Assembly (NCBI GenBank): GCA_032119595.1
Contig: JAUMBQ010000006.1
Span: 744,001-808,000 of the forward strand
Reading direction: 5' to 3'
DNA from: JAGIBJ01 sp032119595
GTDB taxonomy: Bacteria; Actinomycetota; Thermoleophilia; Solirubrobacterales; Solirubrobacteraceae
Length of the DNA: 64,000 bases
This document shows positions 8,572 through 17,282 of this stretch, in pieces. Both the position numbers and the translations under genes were made by a program. The first letter of the stretch is position 1. Every line of letters starts with the position of its first letter. The notes under the pieces were generated by a model that did not search any database, was not told the DNA's origin, and saw only the letters and a program-made list of their open reading frames with translations.

Positions 8572-8831
8572 CGAGACGAATTCCCAGGGACAAAGGGGCA
8601 GGCAAGTCTGTGCGGAGCGGACATCGAGCAAACGCGCGACGAATCAACGACACGACCCGCAGCGTACCCCGAGTGGACGACGTATGCGGGGAAACCCACA
8701 CCGATCGTCGGTGAACTGCAGGTATGTGTAGCCGTTCCGCGGAATATTCTCGATGCGAGACGGCGCGCCCACTTCGGACCGTTCTCAGGCCGGACACGAA
8801 CGGGCGCGGCAAGGACCAGACAGGCAGTTTC

Positions 8832-11420
8832 GTGGCCAGAACCCATTCCGCGCGGCGGCGGCACCTCACGTCTATGACGCTCATCGCGAGTGCGGCGGTC
8901 GCCCTCACGCTCGCCGCCGCGGCGCCAGCGCGAGCTGCATCGCCCACGCCCGCGTCGAGCCGGTTCCTGCTGCAGGCCACGGCCCTGAACGCGGCCCTCG
9001 ACCAGGCTCCGTCCGAACGCGTGCCAGGGGCCCTCAACGCGGCTCCGACCGTCTCGATCCCCGCGCCCGACGGCGGCCAGCAGCGCTTCCGCGTCGTGGC
9101 TTCACCCGTGATGGAGCCGGCGCTGGCACGCCAGAACCCGTCGTTCCGCAGCTTTGCGGGGGTCGGCGTCGACGACCCCACGGCGACCGTTCGCCTCGAT
9201 CTTTCGTCACTCGGCTTCCACGCGACCGTACGCGGAGAGGGCGGCGCCTGGAATGTGGATCCCGTCAGCGTCGGTGAGGCCGTCGAGCACATCGCCTACG
9301 ATCCCGCCGCCTCGCCGACGGCGCTACCGCCGCTCAGGGAGGGCGCGCCGATCACCGGGCCTGCGACCGAGGCGGTCGCCCAGGCCCTGCCCGTTCCGGG
9401 TGCCTTCGTCACGCAGCGCGTCTACCGGCTCGCGCTCGCCAGTGACCCGGCCTACGCGAGCTACCACGGGACCGCGAACGTCGACCTCGCCAAGGCGGCC
9501 CTCGTGAATCGCATCAACCTCGTGCTGAACGATGATCTCGCGGTCAAGCTCGTGCTCGTCGCCGGCAACGCCGCCCTCAACTTCGACACCGCCGCGGAGT
9601 TCTCGCTGCCCGGCGGACCCTGCGGAGTGTCGGCTTGTTATCCGTCGGGCACCCCGGACTGCTCAACTGCTCTCATCCCGAACCAGTTCACGGTCGACAC
9701 GATCATCGGCACCGGGAACTACGACGTGGGCCACCTCGTGGTCGGCGTGAATGCCCGCGGTCTCGCGAACCTTGGCGTCGTCGGCGTGGCCAGTTGGAAG
9801 GCGCGCGGCTGCACCGGGTCGGTGGCTCCGCGCGGCGACTACTTCGCCCTGGAGTTCGTCACGCACGAGCTTGGCCACCAGTTCGGCGCCGACCACGTGT
9901 TCAACGGCACCCAGGACGTGTGTGGCACGAGCCGCGGCGCCGCCGGGAGCGCCGTGGAGCCGGGCAGCGGGTCGTCGATCATGGGCTACGCGGGGAGCTG
10001 CCTCACCGACAGCCTCCAGTCGTGGACCGACCAATACTTGTCGCACACGTCGATCAATCAGATCCAGACGTACGTCACGTCGACGATCTCGGGGGCCACG
10101 AACGGTGGTACGCCGGTTCTGACGGCCAATCGCTCTCCCGTCGTGACCGGACCGAGCGCGTTCGTGATCCCGCCGCGCACGCCGTTCACCCTCACGGGCA
10201 CGGCCACCGATGCCAACGGGCACGCCCTCATCTACTCGTGGGAGCAGGACGATGCCGGCGCGGCCCCTGGCACGGCGCTGATGGACAACAACAAGCCGAG
10301 TGGGCCGCTGTTCCGTCAGTTCGGCACCCGCAAGCCGTACTCCACCGGCGTCGACTACGACCCCGCGGGCGCCCGCCTGGCCACAGCCGCCGACCGGATT
10401 CGCACCCTGCCGGATCTTGTCCAGGTCGTGGCGGGGAACACGAACGCCGCGACCGGAGGCTGCCCAACCACCGGCGACATCCTCATCCGCATGGACTGCT
10501 TCTCCGAGTTCCTTCCGACGACCGCGCGGACCATGCACTTCACGCTCGTCGCGCGCGACCGCTTCGCGACCGGCGGCGGGGTGAGCATGGGCTCGGCGAC
10601 CGTCACGGTGGCCGGGGCAAGTCCGTTCCGCGTGACCGCTCCGGCGGCCCCCGTGACCGTCACGACGGCCGACACCATCGGCCTCGCGTGGAACGTGTCC
10701 GGGACGACCGGAGCCCCGACGAACGTGGCGAACGTCCGGATCTCGTACTCGGCCGACGGTGGTGTCACATTCCCGACCGAGCTGGCGGCCAGCACGCCGA
10801 ACGACGGCGCTCAAACCGTGCCTGTCCCCGATGTCATCACGTCGCAGGGGCGGTTTAAGGTCGAGGCGATCGGCCAACCGTTCTTCGACATCACGCACGT
10901 CAACATCGCGGTGGTGACTGCGGTCACGCCGACGCCCACGCCAACGCCGACGCCAACGCCGGTCGCGACGCCCACACCGATTCCGCAGCCGACGCCCACG
11001 CCGGTCGCGCCGACGCCGCCGCCTGGAGCTGTCACCCCGACGCCAAGCCCGATCGTCGAGGCTCCGCCACTCCCGTTCACCTCCTACCGCCCGTCACTGG
11101 CTGGGCAATCCGCCAAGCCGCGCCCCTCGAAGCAGGGCGTCCTGCGACTTGCGTTCGCCTGCGTGCCCGTTGAGGAGTACCTGCGGCTGCCCGACACGTG
11201 CCAGGCCCGGTTCAAGCTGACCGCCAAGCTCGGAGGCAAGACCCGCACGATCGCCGAAAAGACCAAGACGCTTCCGGGCGTCGTGAACGTCACCGTGCCC
11301 ATCACCCTCTCGAAAACCGCTCGAACCGCGCTGAAGCGGGCCACCCTCCGCACGACGGTCTTCGCAAGAGTCGACGGACGCCAAGCCAGACGATCAATCG
11401 TCATCCAAAAGATCCGCTGA
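8832..11420 (+). CDS. Secreted reprolysin-like zinc metalloprotease
   Basis: About 862 residues. A signal peptide (LIASAAVALTLAAAAPARA) is followed by a prodomain-like stretch, then a metzincin domain with the zinc motif HELGHQFGADH near residue 350 and a Met-turn SIMGYAGSC near 390. This HExxHxxxxDH form is typical of reprolysin-like M12B peptidases of bacteria. Downstream are beta domains (PKD/Ig-like), a Pro-Thr linker (codons at 10926-11045) and a C-terminal domain of about 110 residues with a cysteine pair. It should be an extracellular protease. The GTG at 8832 was chosen; the ATG at 8874 is also possible. The promoter region is shared with the divergent fibronectin-III gene. Confidence 0.88.
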   Translation: MARTHSARRRHLTSMTLIASAAVALTLAAAAPARAASPTPASSRFLLQATALNAALDQAPSERVPGALNAAPTVSIPAPDGGQQRFRVVASPVMEPALARQNPSFRSFAGVGVDDPTATVRLDLSSLGFHATVRGEGGAWNVDPVSVGEAVEHIAYDPAASPTALPPLREGAPITGPATEAVAQALPVPGAFVTQRVYRLALASDPAYASYHGTANVDLAKAALVNRINLVLNDDLAVKLVLVAGNAALNFDTAAEFSLPGGPCGVSACYPSGTPDCSTALIPNQFTVDTIIGTGNYDVGHLVVGVNARGLANLGVVGVASWKARGCTGSVAPRGDYFALEFVTHELGHQFGADHVFNGTQDVCGTSRGAAGSAVEPGSGSSIMGYAGSCLTDSLQSWTDQYLSHTSINQIQTYVTSTISGATNGGTPVLTANRSPVVTGPSAFVIPPRTPFTLTGTATDANGHALIYSWEQDDAGAAPGTALMDNNKPSGPLFRQFGTRKPYSTGVDYDPAGARLATAADRIRTLPDLVQVVAGNTNAATGGCPTTGDILIRMDCFSEFLPTTARTMHFTLVARDRFATGGGVSMGSATVTVAGASPFRVTAPAAPVTVTTADTIGLAWNVSGTTGAPTNVANVRISYSADGGVTFPTELAASTPNDGAQTVPVPDVITSQGRFKVEAIGQPFFDITHVNIAVVTAVTPTPTPTPTPTPVATPTPIPQPTPTPVAPTPPPGAVTPTPSPIVEAPPLPFTSYRPSLAGQSAKPRPSKQGVLRLAFACVPVEEYLRLPDTCQARFKLTAKLGGKTRTIAEKTKTLPGVVNVTVPITLSKTARTALKRATLRTTVFARVDGRQARRSIVIQKIR
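10926..11045 (+). repeat. In-frame Pro-Thr linker repeat
   Basis: CCGACGCCCACG-type units coding P-T repeats in the metalloprotease linker. Confidence 0.7.
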
Positions 11421-11428
11421 ACACCAGC

Positions 11429-11510
11429 GCTGGCTGGCCACTCAAAGCTGGCTGGCCAGTCAAAGCTGGCTGGCCAGTCAAAGCTGGCTGGCCACTCAGA
11501 GCTGGCCTGG
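11429..11510. repeat. 18-bp tandem repeat, four and a half copies
   Basis: Units GCTGGCTGGCCAGTCAAA at 11429, 11447, 11465 and 11483 with only C/G or A/G changes, then a partial fifth. It starts 9 nt after the metalloprotease stop. There are no spacers, so it is not a CRISPR array. Confidence 0.9.
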
Positions 11511-11512
11511 AC

Positions 11513-11562
11513 GGTGAGCGGCCAAAATCTGTCGTCAGGACAACAGATTCTGGCCGCTCACC
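11513..11562. repeat. 50-bp palindrome, copy 1
   Basis: A 20-bp arm GGTGAGCGGCCAAAATCTGT pairs with its complement (one mismatch) around the loop CGTCAGGACA. A near-identical copy lies 82 nt on. Confidence 0.85.
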
Positions 11563-11594
11563 GCCCGGCAGGCCACTCCACGCTGGCCGGCGAT

Positions 11595-11644
11595 GGTGAA
11601 CGGCCAAAATCTGTCGTCAGGACAGCAGATTTTGGCCGCTCACC
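11595..11644. repeat. 50-bp palindrome, copy 2
   Basis: Arm GGTGAACGGCCAAAATCTGT with the same CGTCAGGACA loop core as copy 1; two imperfect pairs. Both copies may act as terminators or be members of a genome repeat family. Confidence 0.85.
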
Positions 11645-11690
11645 GCCCGGGCGGGCCGCTCACCGCCGACCGGGCCTCCTACGAACGACG

Positions 11691-11718
11691 GCCGGGCGGG
11701 CCCGAAGGCCCGCCCGGC
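11691..11718. terminator. Perfect bidirectional terminator hairpin
   Basis: GCCGGGCGGGCC, loop CGAA, then its exact complement. It lies between convergent genes. Confidence 0.75.
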
Positions 11719-11777
11719 GCGGTCGTTGGTGGCTGATGGCTCGGTGGGAGCCTCAGGCCTCTTGGCTCAGGTGAGCC

Positions 11778-13025
11778 CTAGAGACCCTTCGCCCAGGGGT
11801 AGGTCTTCAGGAACGGATCGGGATCGATCGGGCCGTCGGATGCCCAGACCTCGTCGATGAGACCGCTCTTCTGGATCTCGCCGATGCGGGCGGTCTTCGT
11901 GATGTGGTGGTTCTCACCGTTCACGACGACCTTGCCTTCCGGAGCATCGAAGGTGATGCCATCGGCAGCGGCCTTGATCTTCTCCGGGTCGACGGAGCCC
12001 GCCTTCTCGGCCATGAGGGCCCAGAGGTGGACGCCGACGTAGCCGGCTTCGATCGGGTCGTCCGTGTGGCGCTTCTCGCCGTAGGCCGCCTTGTAGTCCT
12101 TCACGAACTTCTCGTTGGCCGCACCCGGCGTGGTCTCGTAGTAGTTCCACGCGGTGAGGCACCCGGCGACGTTGTCGACACCGACACCGCCGACCTCTTC
12201 CTCAGCGATCGAGACCGACATGACCTGCGTCGTTTCGCAGCTCATGCCCTCGGACTTGAACTGCTTGAAGAAGGCGACGTTGGAGTCGCCGTTGAGCGTG
12301 TTGAAGATCGCGTCCGGCTTGGCCGACTTGATCTTGTTCACGACCGTGCCGTACTCCGTGTGACCGAGTGGCGTGTACTCCTCGCCGAGGATCGTCATGC
12401 CGTTGGCCTTCGCCCACGCCTTGATCTCCTTGTTGGCCGTACGCGGGAACACGTAGTCGGAGCCGACGAGGAAGACCTTCGTCTGGCCCTTCTCCTTCAT
12501 GTACTCCAGGGCCGGGATGATCTGCTGGTTGGTCGTGGCACCGGTGTAGAAGATGTACGGCGAAGCCTCAAGGCCCTCGTACTGCACCGGGTAGAAGAGC
12601 AGCGACTTGTTCTTCTCGAACACCGGCAGCATGGCCTTGCGTGAAGCCGAGGTCCAGCCACCGAAGGTTACGGCGACTTTGTCGGACGAGATGAGCTTCT
12701 GAGCCTTCTCCGCGAAGGTCGGCCAGTCGGACGCGCCGTCTTCCTCGATCGGCTTGAGCTGCTTGCCCAGGACGCCGCCAGCGGCGTTGATCTCCTTGAT
12801 GGCGAGGAGTTCGGCGTCGCGCACGGCGACCTCCGAGATCGACATCGTGCCCGAGAGCGAGTGGAGGATGCCGACCGGAATCTCGGTGCCGGAGTCGGCG
12901 GTGGCCGATTCGGTGGAGCCGGAGTCGGCCTTCTCGTCATCGCCACCACAGGCAGCGATTCCGGTTGAGAGGCCAAGCGCGAGCATCGCGGCGAGGGACA
13001 GCCTTTTGAGGTCTGGGCTGGACAC
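11778..13025 (-). CDS. urtA: Urea ABC transporter, substrate-binding lipoprotein UrtA
   Basis: A 415-residue periplasmic-binding protein of the urea/amide type. The start is the GTG at 13025, set by AAGGAAG eight bases upstream. It has a lipoprotein signal ending GIAAC-G (Cys near 26), an acidic Ser/Thr linker, then the type I binding fold with IPVGILHSLSGTMSISE, GGWTSASRKAMLPVFE and LFYPVQYEGLE, all characteristic of UrtA rather than branched amino-acid binders. It captures urea at the outer face of the membrane for UrtBC. It is divergent from urtBCDE, separated by 237 nt that hold a 26-bp palindrome in the urtA leader. Confidence 0.95.
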   Translation of the reverse strand: MSSPDLKRLSLAAMLALGLSTGIAACGGDDEKADSGSTESATADSGTEIPVGILHSLSGTMSISEVAVRDAELLAIKEINAAGGVLGKQLKPIEEDGASDWPTFAEKAQKLISSDKVAVTFGGWTSASRKAMLPVFEKNKSLLFYPVQYEGLEASPYIFYTGATTNQQIIPALEYMKEKGQTKVFLVGSDYVFPRTANKEIKAWAKANGMTILGEEYTPLGHTEYGTVVNKIKSAKPDAIFNTLNGDSNVAFFKQFKSEGMSCETTQVMSVSIAEEEVGGVGVDNVAGCLTAWNYYETTPGAANEKFVKDYKAAYGEKRHTDDPIEAGYVGVHLWALMAEKAGSVDPEKIKAAADGITFDAPEGKVVVNGENHHITKTARIGEIQKSGLIDEVWASDGPIDPDPFLKTYPWAKGL

Positions 13026-13060
13026 GAAGGGCACTTCCTTGTGACGGGGTGGGTGGGTCC

Positions 13061-13086
13061 GAAGTGGCCGCAATTGCGGCCACTTC
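13061..13086. promoter_or_regulatory. Perfect 26-bp palindrome in the urtA leader
   Basis: The half GAAGTGGCCGCAA is followed directly by its exact complement, 36 nt before the urtA start. It could be an operator or an mRNA hairpin controlling urtA. Confidence 0.6.
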
Positions 13087-13206
13087 GAGGTTCGACATGA
13101 CTTCGCAGCAGCCCCGAGGGGCGGGGCATTTGCAGTCGCGCCGCCAATGTAGGCATGACGGCAGTGCGCCATTTCCGACCTCGGTCCTAAAACGGCCTGC
13201 GAGCTT

Positions 13207-13250
13207 TTGGACGGTTGTCCAAGGGGCCTCCAAGTGGCCGTCCGTACCGT
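13207..13250 (+). promoter_or_regulatory. urtB promoter with inverted-repeat box
   Basis: A perfect inverted repeat TTGGAC-GGTT-GTCCAA (13207-13222) is followed after 22 nt by TACCGT (13245-13250), the likely -10. The expected start point near 13257 puts the repeat centre about 42 nt upstream. Four other promoters in the window share this layout. Confidence 0.6.
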
Positions 13251-13262
13251 CGGTCCCCTGCC

Positions 13263-14153
13263 ATGACCTCCTTCTTGTCTCAGCTCGTCGCCGGCATCAG
13301 CATCGGAGCGCTCCTCCTTCTGATCGCACTCGGGCTCACCTTCACGTTCGGTCAAATGAACGTCATCAACATGGCTCACGGCGAGTTCATCGCGGCCGGC
13401 GCCTACACCGTGTACGTGCTGCAGGGCCTGTTCGCGGTGTCGCTCACCGGCTTCGCGTTCCTGCTGTCGCTCCCGGTCGCCTTCCTGGTCGCGGGCACCC
13501 TCGGACTCCTCCTCGAGGTGACCTTGATCAAACGCCTCTACGGCAGATCGCTCGACACCCTGCTCGTGACGTGGGGCGTCAGCCTCCTGCTCCAGCAGCT
13601 CTTCCGGGATCTCTTCGGTGCGCCGAACGTGCAGGTCAAGGCGCCGACCTGGCTCCAGGGCGGCCTGGAACTCGGCGAGGTCAACATCGCTTACTCGCGC
13701 ATGTTCATCGTCGCGCTCGTGATCATCGCGGTCGTCTCGATCTGGGCCTTCGCCACGAAGACCGTGCAGGGCACCCGGATGCGCGCGGTCGTGCAGAACC
13801 GACAGCTCGCCGAGTGCTCCGGCATCAGTTCCCCGCGCGTGGACCGGACCACGTTCTTCATCGGCTCGGGCCTCGCAGGCATCGCCGGCGTCGGCATCAC
13901 GCTGCTGGGCTCGATCGGCCCGACGCTCGGCACGAACTACATCATCGACGCCTTCCTCGTGGTCGTCGTCGGTGGCCTCGGGCAACTCCGCGGAGCCGTG
14001 ATCGCCGCGTTCACGCTCGGAATCATGAACTCCTACCTGGAGCTCGGGACCGACGCGAGCCTCGCCAAGGTCATCGTCTTCGTCGCGATCATCGCCTTCC
14101 TTCAGTTCCGTCCACAGGGCCTCGCCGTCCAGAAGACCAGGGCCCTCGCATGA
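13263..14153 (+). CDS. urtB: Urea ABC transporter permease UrtB
   Basis: A 296-residue inner-membrane permease of the LivH class with about eight hydrophobic segments. Typical marks are GLTFTFGQMNVINMAHGEFIA-like sequence near residue 22, and near the C-terminal half VVVVGGLGQLRGAV, the loop that meets the ATPase. The ATG at 13263 closely follows the predicted start point, so the leader is very short. Its TGA overlaps the urtC ATG (ATGA), showing coupling. It forms the membrane channel with UrtC, driven by UrtD and UrtE. Distinguished from branched amino-acid permeases by the urt/ure neighbourhood. Confidence 0.93.
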   Translation: MTSFLSQLVAGISIGALLLLIALGLTFTFGQMNVINMAHGEFIAAGAYTVYVLQGLFAVSLTGFAFLLSLPVAFLVAGTLGLLLEVTLIKRLYGRSLDTLLVTWGVSLLLQQLFRDLFGAPNVQVKAPTWLQGGLELGEVNIAYSRMFIVALVIIAVVSIWAFATKTVQGTRMRAVVQNRQLAECSGISSPRVDRTTFFIGSGLAGIAGVGITLLGSIGPTLGTNYIIDAFLVVVVGGLGQLRGAVIAAFTLGIMNSYLELGTDASLAKVIVFVAIIAFLQFRPQGLAVQKTRALA

Positions 14154-15325
14154 GCAGCGCCACCGCCACCCCGCCGGCCCCCACCCCGCCGGACACTCCC
14201 ACCAAGCGCGGCCCGCTCCTCGTCGGCCGCGACTTCGCCAAAGGCCAGATGGGCTTCGCGGTCGCCGCGCTCTGCCTCCTGTTCCTGGCGCCGGCGATGC
14301 TCTCGGAGTTCCGCCTGGATCTCCTCGCCAAGTTCGTGTGCTTCGCGATCATCGCGATCGGCGTCGACATCGCGTGGGGCTACGGCGGCATGCTCGTCCT
14401 CGGCCAGGGCGTCTTCTTCGGCCTCGGTGGCTATGCGATGGCCATGCATCTCAAGCTCGTCGAGGCGAAAGAGATGAACCTCGCCGTGCCGGACTTCATG
14501 AGCTGGTCCGGCGTGGAGAAGCTGCCGGCCCTCTGGGGGCCGTTCCAGCACAGCTGGTTCGCGATCGGAGCGACGATCCTGGTGCCGATGATCGTGGCGT
14601 TCCTGCTGGGTTCGCTCGTGTTCCGCCGTCGCGTCCGCGGCGCGTACTTCGCGATCCTGACGCAGGCGCTCGCCGCCGCGTTCGTGATCCTCCTGATCGG
14701 CCAGCAGGGCCTGACCGGCGGCACGAACGGCCTCACGAACATCACGACGTTCTTCGGCCTGGACCTCAACGACCCTGACTCCACCTACACGCTCTACATG
14801 GCCGCCGTCGTGGCACTTGGTGTCGCGTACCTCCTGGCCCGCCAGCTCATTCGCAGCCGCTACGGCAAGCTGCTCATCGCGGTGCGCGACGGGGAGGACC
14901 GCGTTCGCTTCCTGGGCTATGACCCGGCGACGGTGAAGACGATCGCCTTCACCTTCTCCGCCGGACTCGCTGGCCTGGCCGGCGCGCTGTTCGTGCCGAT
15001 CGTCGGCATCATCTCGCCCGCCATGCTCGGCATCGTGCCGTCGATCGAGATGGTCATCTGGGTCGCGCTCGGTGGCCGCGCGACGCTCGTCGGGGCGGTC
15101 GTCGGTGCGCTCGTCGTCAACTACGCCAAGACCGGCCTCTCGGAGCAGTTCCCCTCAGGTTGGATCTACTTCCAGGGCCTGCTCTTCATCATCGTGATCG
15201 CGTTCGTCCCGTCCGGCCTGGCCGGCGGCCTGCGCAACACCAAGAACACGCTCAGGCAAATCGGACGGGACCGCAAAGAGCGCAGCCAAGCTGCCGCCGG
15301 GTTCGGAGAGACGAGGTTCGAATAA
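14150..15325 (+). CDS. urtC: Urea ABC transporter permease UrtC
   Basis: A 391-residue LivM-class permease. The N-terminus is a Pro-rich cytoplasmic tail, followed by about nine membrane segments; the segment IAWGYGGMLVLGQGVFFGLG near residue 78 and AVRDGEDRVRFLGYDPATVK near residue 245 are conserved UrtC hallmarks. It overlaps urtB by 4 nt and its TAA shares one base with the urtD ATG. It pairs with UrtB for high-affinity urea import. Confidence 0.94.
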   Translation: MSSATATPPAPTPPDTPTKRGPLLVGRDFAKGQMGFAVAALCLLFLAPAMLSEFRLDLLAKFVCFAIIAIGVDIAWGYGGMLVLGQGVFFGLGGYAMAMHLKLVEAKEMNLAVPDFMSWSGVEKLPALWGPFQHSWFAIGATILVPMIVAFLLGSLVFRRRVRGAYFAILTQALAAAFVILLIGQQGLTGGTNGLTNITTFFGLDLNDPDSTYTLYMAAVVALGVAYLLARQLIRSRYGKLLIAVRDGEDRVRFLGYDPATVKTIAFTFSAGLAGLAGALFVPIVGIISPAMLGIVPSIEMVIWVALGGRATLVGAVVGALVVNYAKTGLSEQFPSGWIYFQGLLFIIVIAFVPSGLAGGLRNTKNTLRQIGRDRKERSQAAAGFGETRFE

Positions 15326-16134
15326 TGAGCAAGCTGCTCGAGCTCCAGAACGTCGAAGTCGACTTCGACGGGTTCAAGGCCCTCAAAGGCCTCACCTTCA
15401 CCATCAACCAGGGCGAGGTTCGGTTCCTGATCGGACCGAACGGTGCCGGCAAGACGACCGCCGTCGACGTCATCACCGGCCTCACGAAGCCCACGTCCGG
15501 GCAGGTCGAGTTCGCTGGCGAGGTGATCACCGGCAAGTCCGAGTTCGACATCGTGAAGCTCGGCGTCGGGCGCACGTTCCAGAACCCCACGGTGTTCGAC
15601 GACCTCACGGTCGTGGAGAACGTCGACCTGGCCGCCAGCTACCGGATGGGCTTCCTCAAGCTGCTGCGCCAGCGCAAGTCGATCAGCCCCGAAGTCGCCG
15701 AGGCGCTGGAGATGATCGGCATGACCGACCAGGCCGAGCGCCCCGCCGGCGAGCTGTCGCACGGCCAGCGCCAGTGGCTGGAGATCGGGATGCTGCTCGC
15801 GCAGAACCCGCGCCTCCTGCTGCTCGACGAGCCCGTCGCCGGCATGAGCAAGCCCGAGCGCAAGCGCACCGGCGAGATGCTGCACGAAATCGCGAAGACC
15901 CGCACCGTGCTCGTCGTCGAGCACGACATGGAGTTCCTGCGCGAGTTCGCGTCGGTGGTCACGGTGATGCACGAAGGCGCGGTCCTCTGCGAGGGCGATG
16001 TCGCCACCGTCCAGGCCGACCCGACCGTGCAGGAGGTCTACCTCGGCCGCAGCCGCACGGCACCCGAGGACCCCACCGATCCTCCGCACGACCGGGTCTT
16101 CCCGGGCGACGACCAAGCCGTGAAGGTGGCCTAG
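15325..16134 (+). CDS. urtD: Urea ABC transporter ATPase UrtD
   Basis: A 269-residue ABC ATPase. Walker A GPNGAGKTTAVDVITG lies near residue 37, the Q-loop GRTFQNPTVFDDLTV near 88, the signature LSHGQRQWLEIGM near 142 and Walker B LLLLDEPVAGMSKPE near 163. Signature LSHGQ and EPVAGMS separate UrtD from LivG. The C-terminal 25 residues are a polar extension. It is the second-last transporter gene, spaced 3 nt from urtE. Confidence 0.95.
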   Translation: MSKLLELQNVEVDFDGFKALKGLTFTINQGEVRFLIGPNGAGKTTAVDVITGLTKPTSGQVEFAGEVITGKSEFDIVKLGVGRTFQNPTVFDDLTVVENVDLAASYRMGFLKLLRQRKSISPEVAEALEMIGMTDQAERPAGELSHGQRQWLEIGMLLAQNPRLLLLDEPVAGMSKPERKRTGEMLHEIAKTRTVLVVEHDMEFLREFASVVTVMHEGAVLCEGDVATVQADPTVQEVYLGRSRTAPEDPTDPPHDRVFPGDDQAVKVA

Positions 16135-16137
16135 CTC

Positions 16138-16833
16138 ATGCTCGAGATCCAAGACCTCGAGGTCGCCTACGGCCGCACGCAGGTGCTGTTCGGATCGACG
16201 CTCACCGTCGACAAGGACAGCCTCGTCGTGCTCCTGGGCCGCAACGGCGTGGGCAAGTCGACCCTCATGAAGGCGACGATGGGCGTGATGAAGACGTTCG
16301 GCGGCAAGGTGCTGTTCGAGGGCGAAGACATCACCGGCATGACGCCGAGCCAGCGCGTCAAGCGCGGCATCGCCTACGTGCCGCAGGGCCGCGAGGGTTT
16401 CCCACAGCTCTCGGTGCGCGACAACATGAAGGTCGTCCTGGAAGCCACCGAGCATCGCCAGCAGTCGGCGATCGACGAGGCCCTGGATCTCTTCCCGCGC
16501 CTCGTGCCGATCCTCGACCGCGACGCCGGCTTCCTCTCCGGCGGCCAAAAGCAGCAGCTCGCGATCGCCCGCGCGCTCATCACGCGCCCCAAGCTCGTCC
16601 TCTTGGACGAGCCGACCGAGGGCATCCAGCCGTCGATCATCATGGAGATCGAGGACGCCATCGCGGCCATGAACAAGGCGTCAGGCCTCTCGATCCTGCT
16701 CGTCGAGCAGCACCTGGAGTTCGCGCTCTCGATCGGCGACCACTACGCCGTCATGGAGCACGGCGAGATCATCGCGTCCGGCGCCACCGCCGACGTGGAG
16801 GAGTCGACGGTCCGAGAGCTGATCGCCGTCTGA
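16138..16833 (+). CDS. urtE: Urea ABC transporter ATPase UrtE
   Basis: A 231-residue ABC ATPase with Walker A LLGRNGVGKSTLMKATMG near residue 32, signature LSGGQKQQLAIARAL near 135, Walker B VLLDEPTEGIQPSII near 157 and the switch His in LLVEQHLEF. The EGIQPSII motif is typical of UrtE. It completes the transporter; 100 nt later ureA begins from its own promoter-like element. Confidence 0.95.
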   Translation: MLEIQDLEVAYGRTQVLFGSTLTVDKDSLVVLLGRNGVGKSTLMKATMGVMKTFGGKVLFEGEDITGMTPSQRVKRGIAYVPQGREGFPQLSVRDNMKVVLEATEHRQQSAIDEALDLFPRLVPILDRDAGFLSGGQKQQLAIARALITRPKLVLLDEPTEGIQPSIIMEIEDAIAAMNKASGLSILLVEQHLEFALSIGDHYAVMEHGEIIASGATADVEESTVRELIAV

Positions 16834-16882
16834 TCGCCGCCAGACCGATGCTCACCTTCCGCCGCCACAGCCCGTCCTGGGT

Positions 16883-16926
16883 TTCGACGCTTGGACAACA
16901 CCTGCTGTCCGGAGCCCGTCTAGGCT
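16883..16926 (+). promoter_or_regulatory. ureA promoter with half-conserved box
   Basis: TTTCGAC-GCTT-GGACAA places a strong right half-site at 16893-16898, exactly 22 nt before TAGGCT (16921-16926). Seven bases separate the -10 from the ATG, so the ureA transcript is probably leaderless. Confidence 0.5.
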
Positions 16927-16933
16927 TGCGCCC

Positions 16934-17236
16934 ATGAAGCTCACCGGACGCGAGCAGGAACGCCTGATGATCCACGTCGCGGCGATCGTTGCGCGAGACC
17001 GTCAGGCGCGCGGCCTGAAGCTCAACCATCCCGAGGCCGTGGCGCTGCTCACCTCGTTTGTGATGGAGGGCGCCCGCGACGGACGCACCGTCGCCGATCT
17101 GATGTCGGCCGGGCGCTCCGTCCTCACGCGCGAGGATGTGATGGACGGCATCCCGGAGATGATCCACGAGGTGCAGGTCGAGGCGACCTTCCCCGACGGC
17201 ACCAAGCTCGTCACGATCCACGAGCCGATCACGTGA
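16934..17236 (+). CDS. ureA: Urease gamma subunit UreA
   Basis: A 100-residue protein of full family length. MKLTGREQERLMIHVAAIVA, the LNHPEAVALLTSFVMEGARD helix and TREDVMDGIPEMIHEVQVE are all present, as is the FPDGTKLVTIHEPI end. It is a small structural subunit of the urease heterotrimer with UreB and UreC, which hydrolyses urea to ammonia and carbamate in the cytoplasm. It follows urtE and precedes ureB, but ureC is 22 kb away. Confidence 0.98.
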   Translation: MKLTGREQERLMIHVAAIVARDRQARGLKLNHPEAVALLTSFVMEGARDGRTVADLMSAGRSVLTREDVMDGIPEMIHEVQVEATFPDGTKLVTIHEPIT

Positions 17237-17282
17237 GCCGCGTGACGACCACGACGAACAGCCCACTGCGAGGGACGAGACG

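Larger units (their letters stand above)
11421..11777. other. Gene-free region packed with repeats
   Basis: No gene in 357 nt between the convergent metalloprotease and urtA genes. It holds an 18-bp tandem repeat, two nearly identical 50-bp palindromes and a perfect terminator hairpin, each listed separately. Confidence 0.7.

Noticed and set aside
8832..11420. Toxin-type (snake-venom-like) reprolysin
   Set aside because: The HExxH...DH motif and Met-turn support only a general metzincin protease; disintegrin or toxin domains are absent.
11429..11510. CRISPR-like repeat array
   Set aside because: Units are directly adjacent with no spacers, are only 18 bp, and no cas genes are present.
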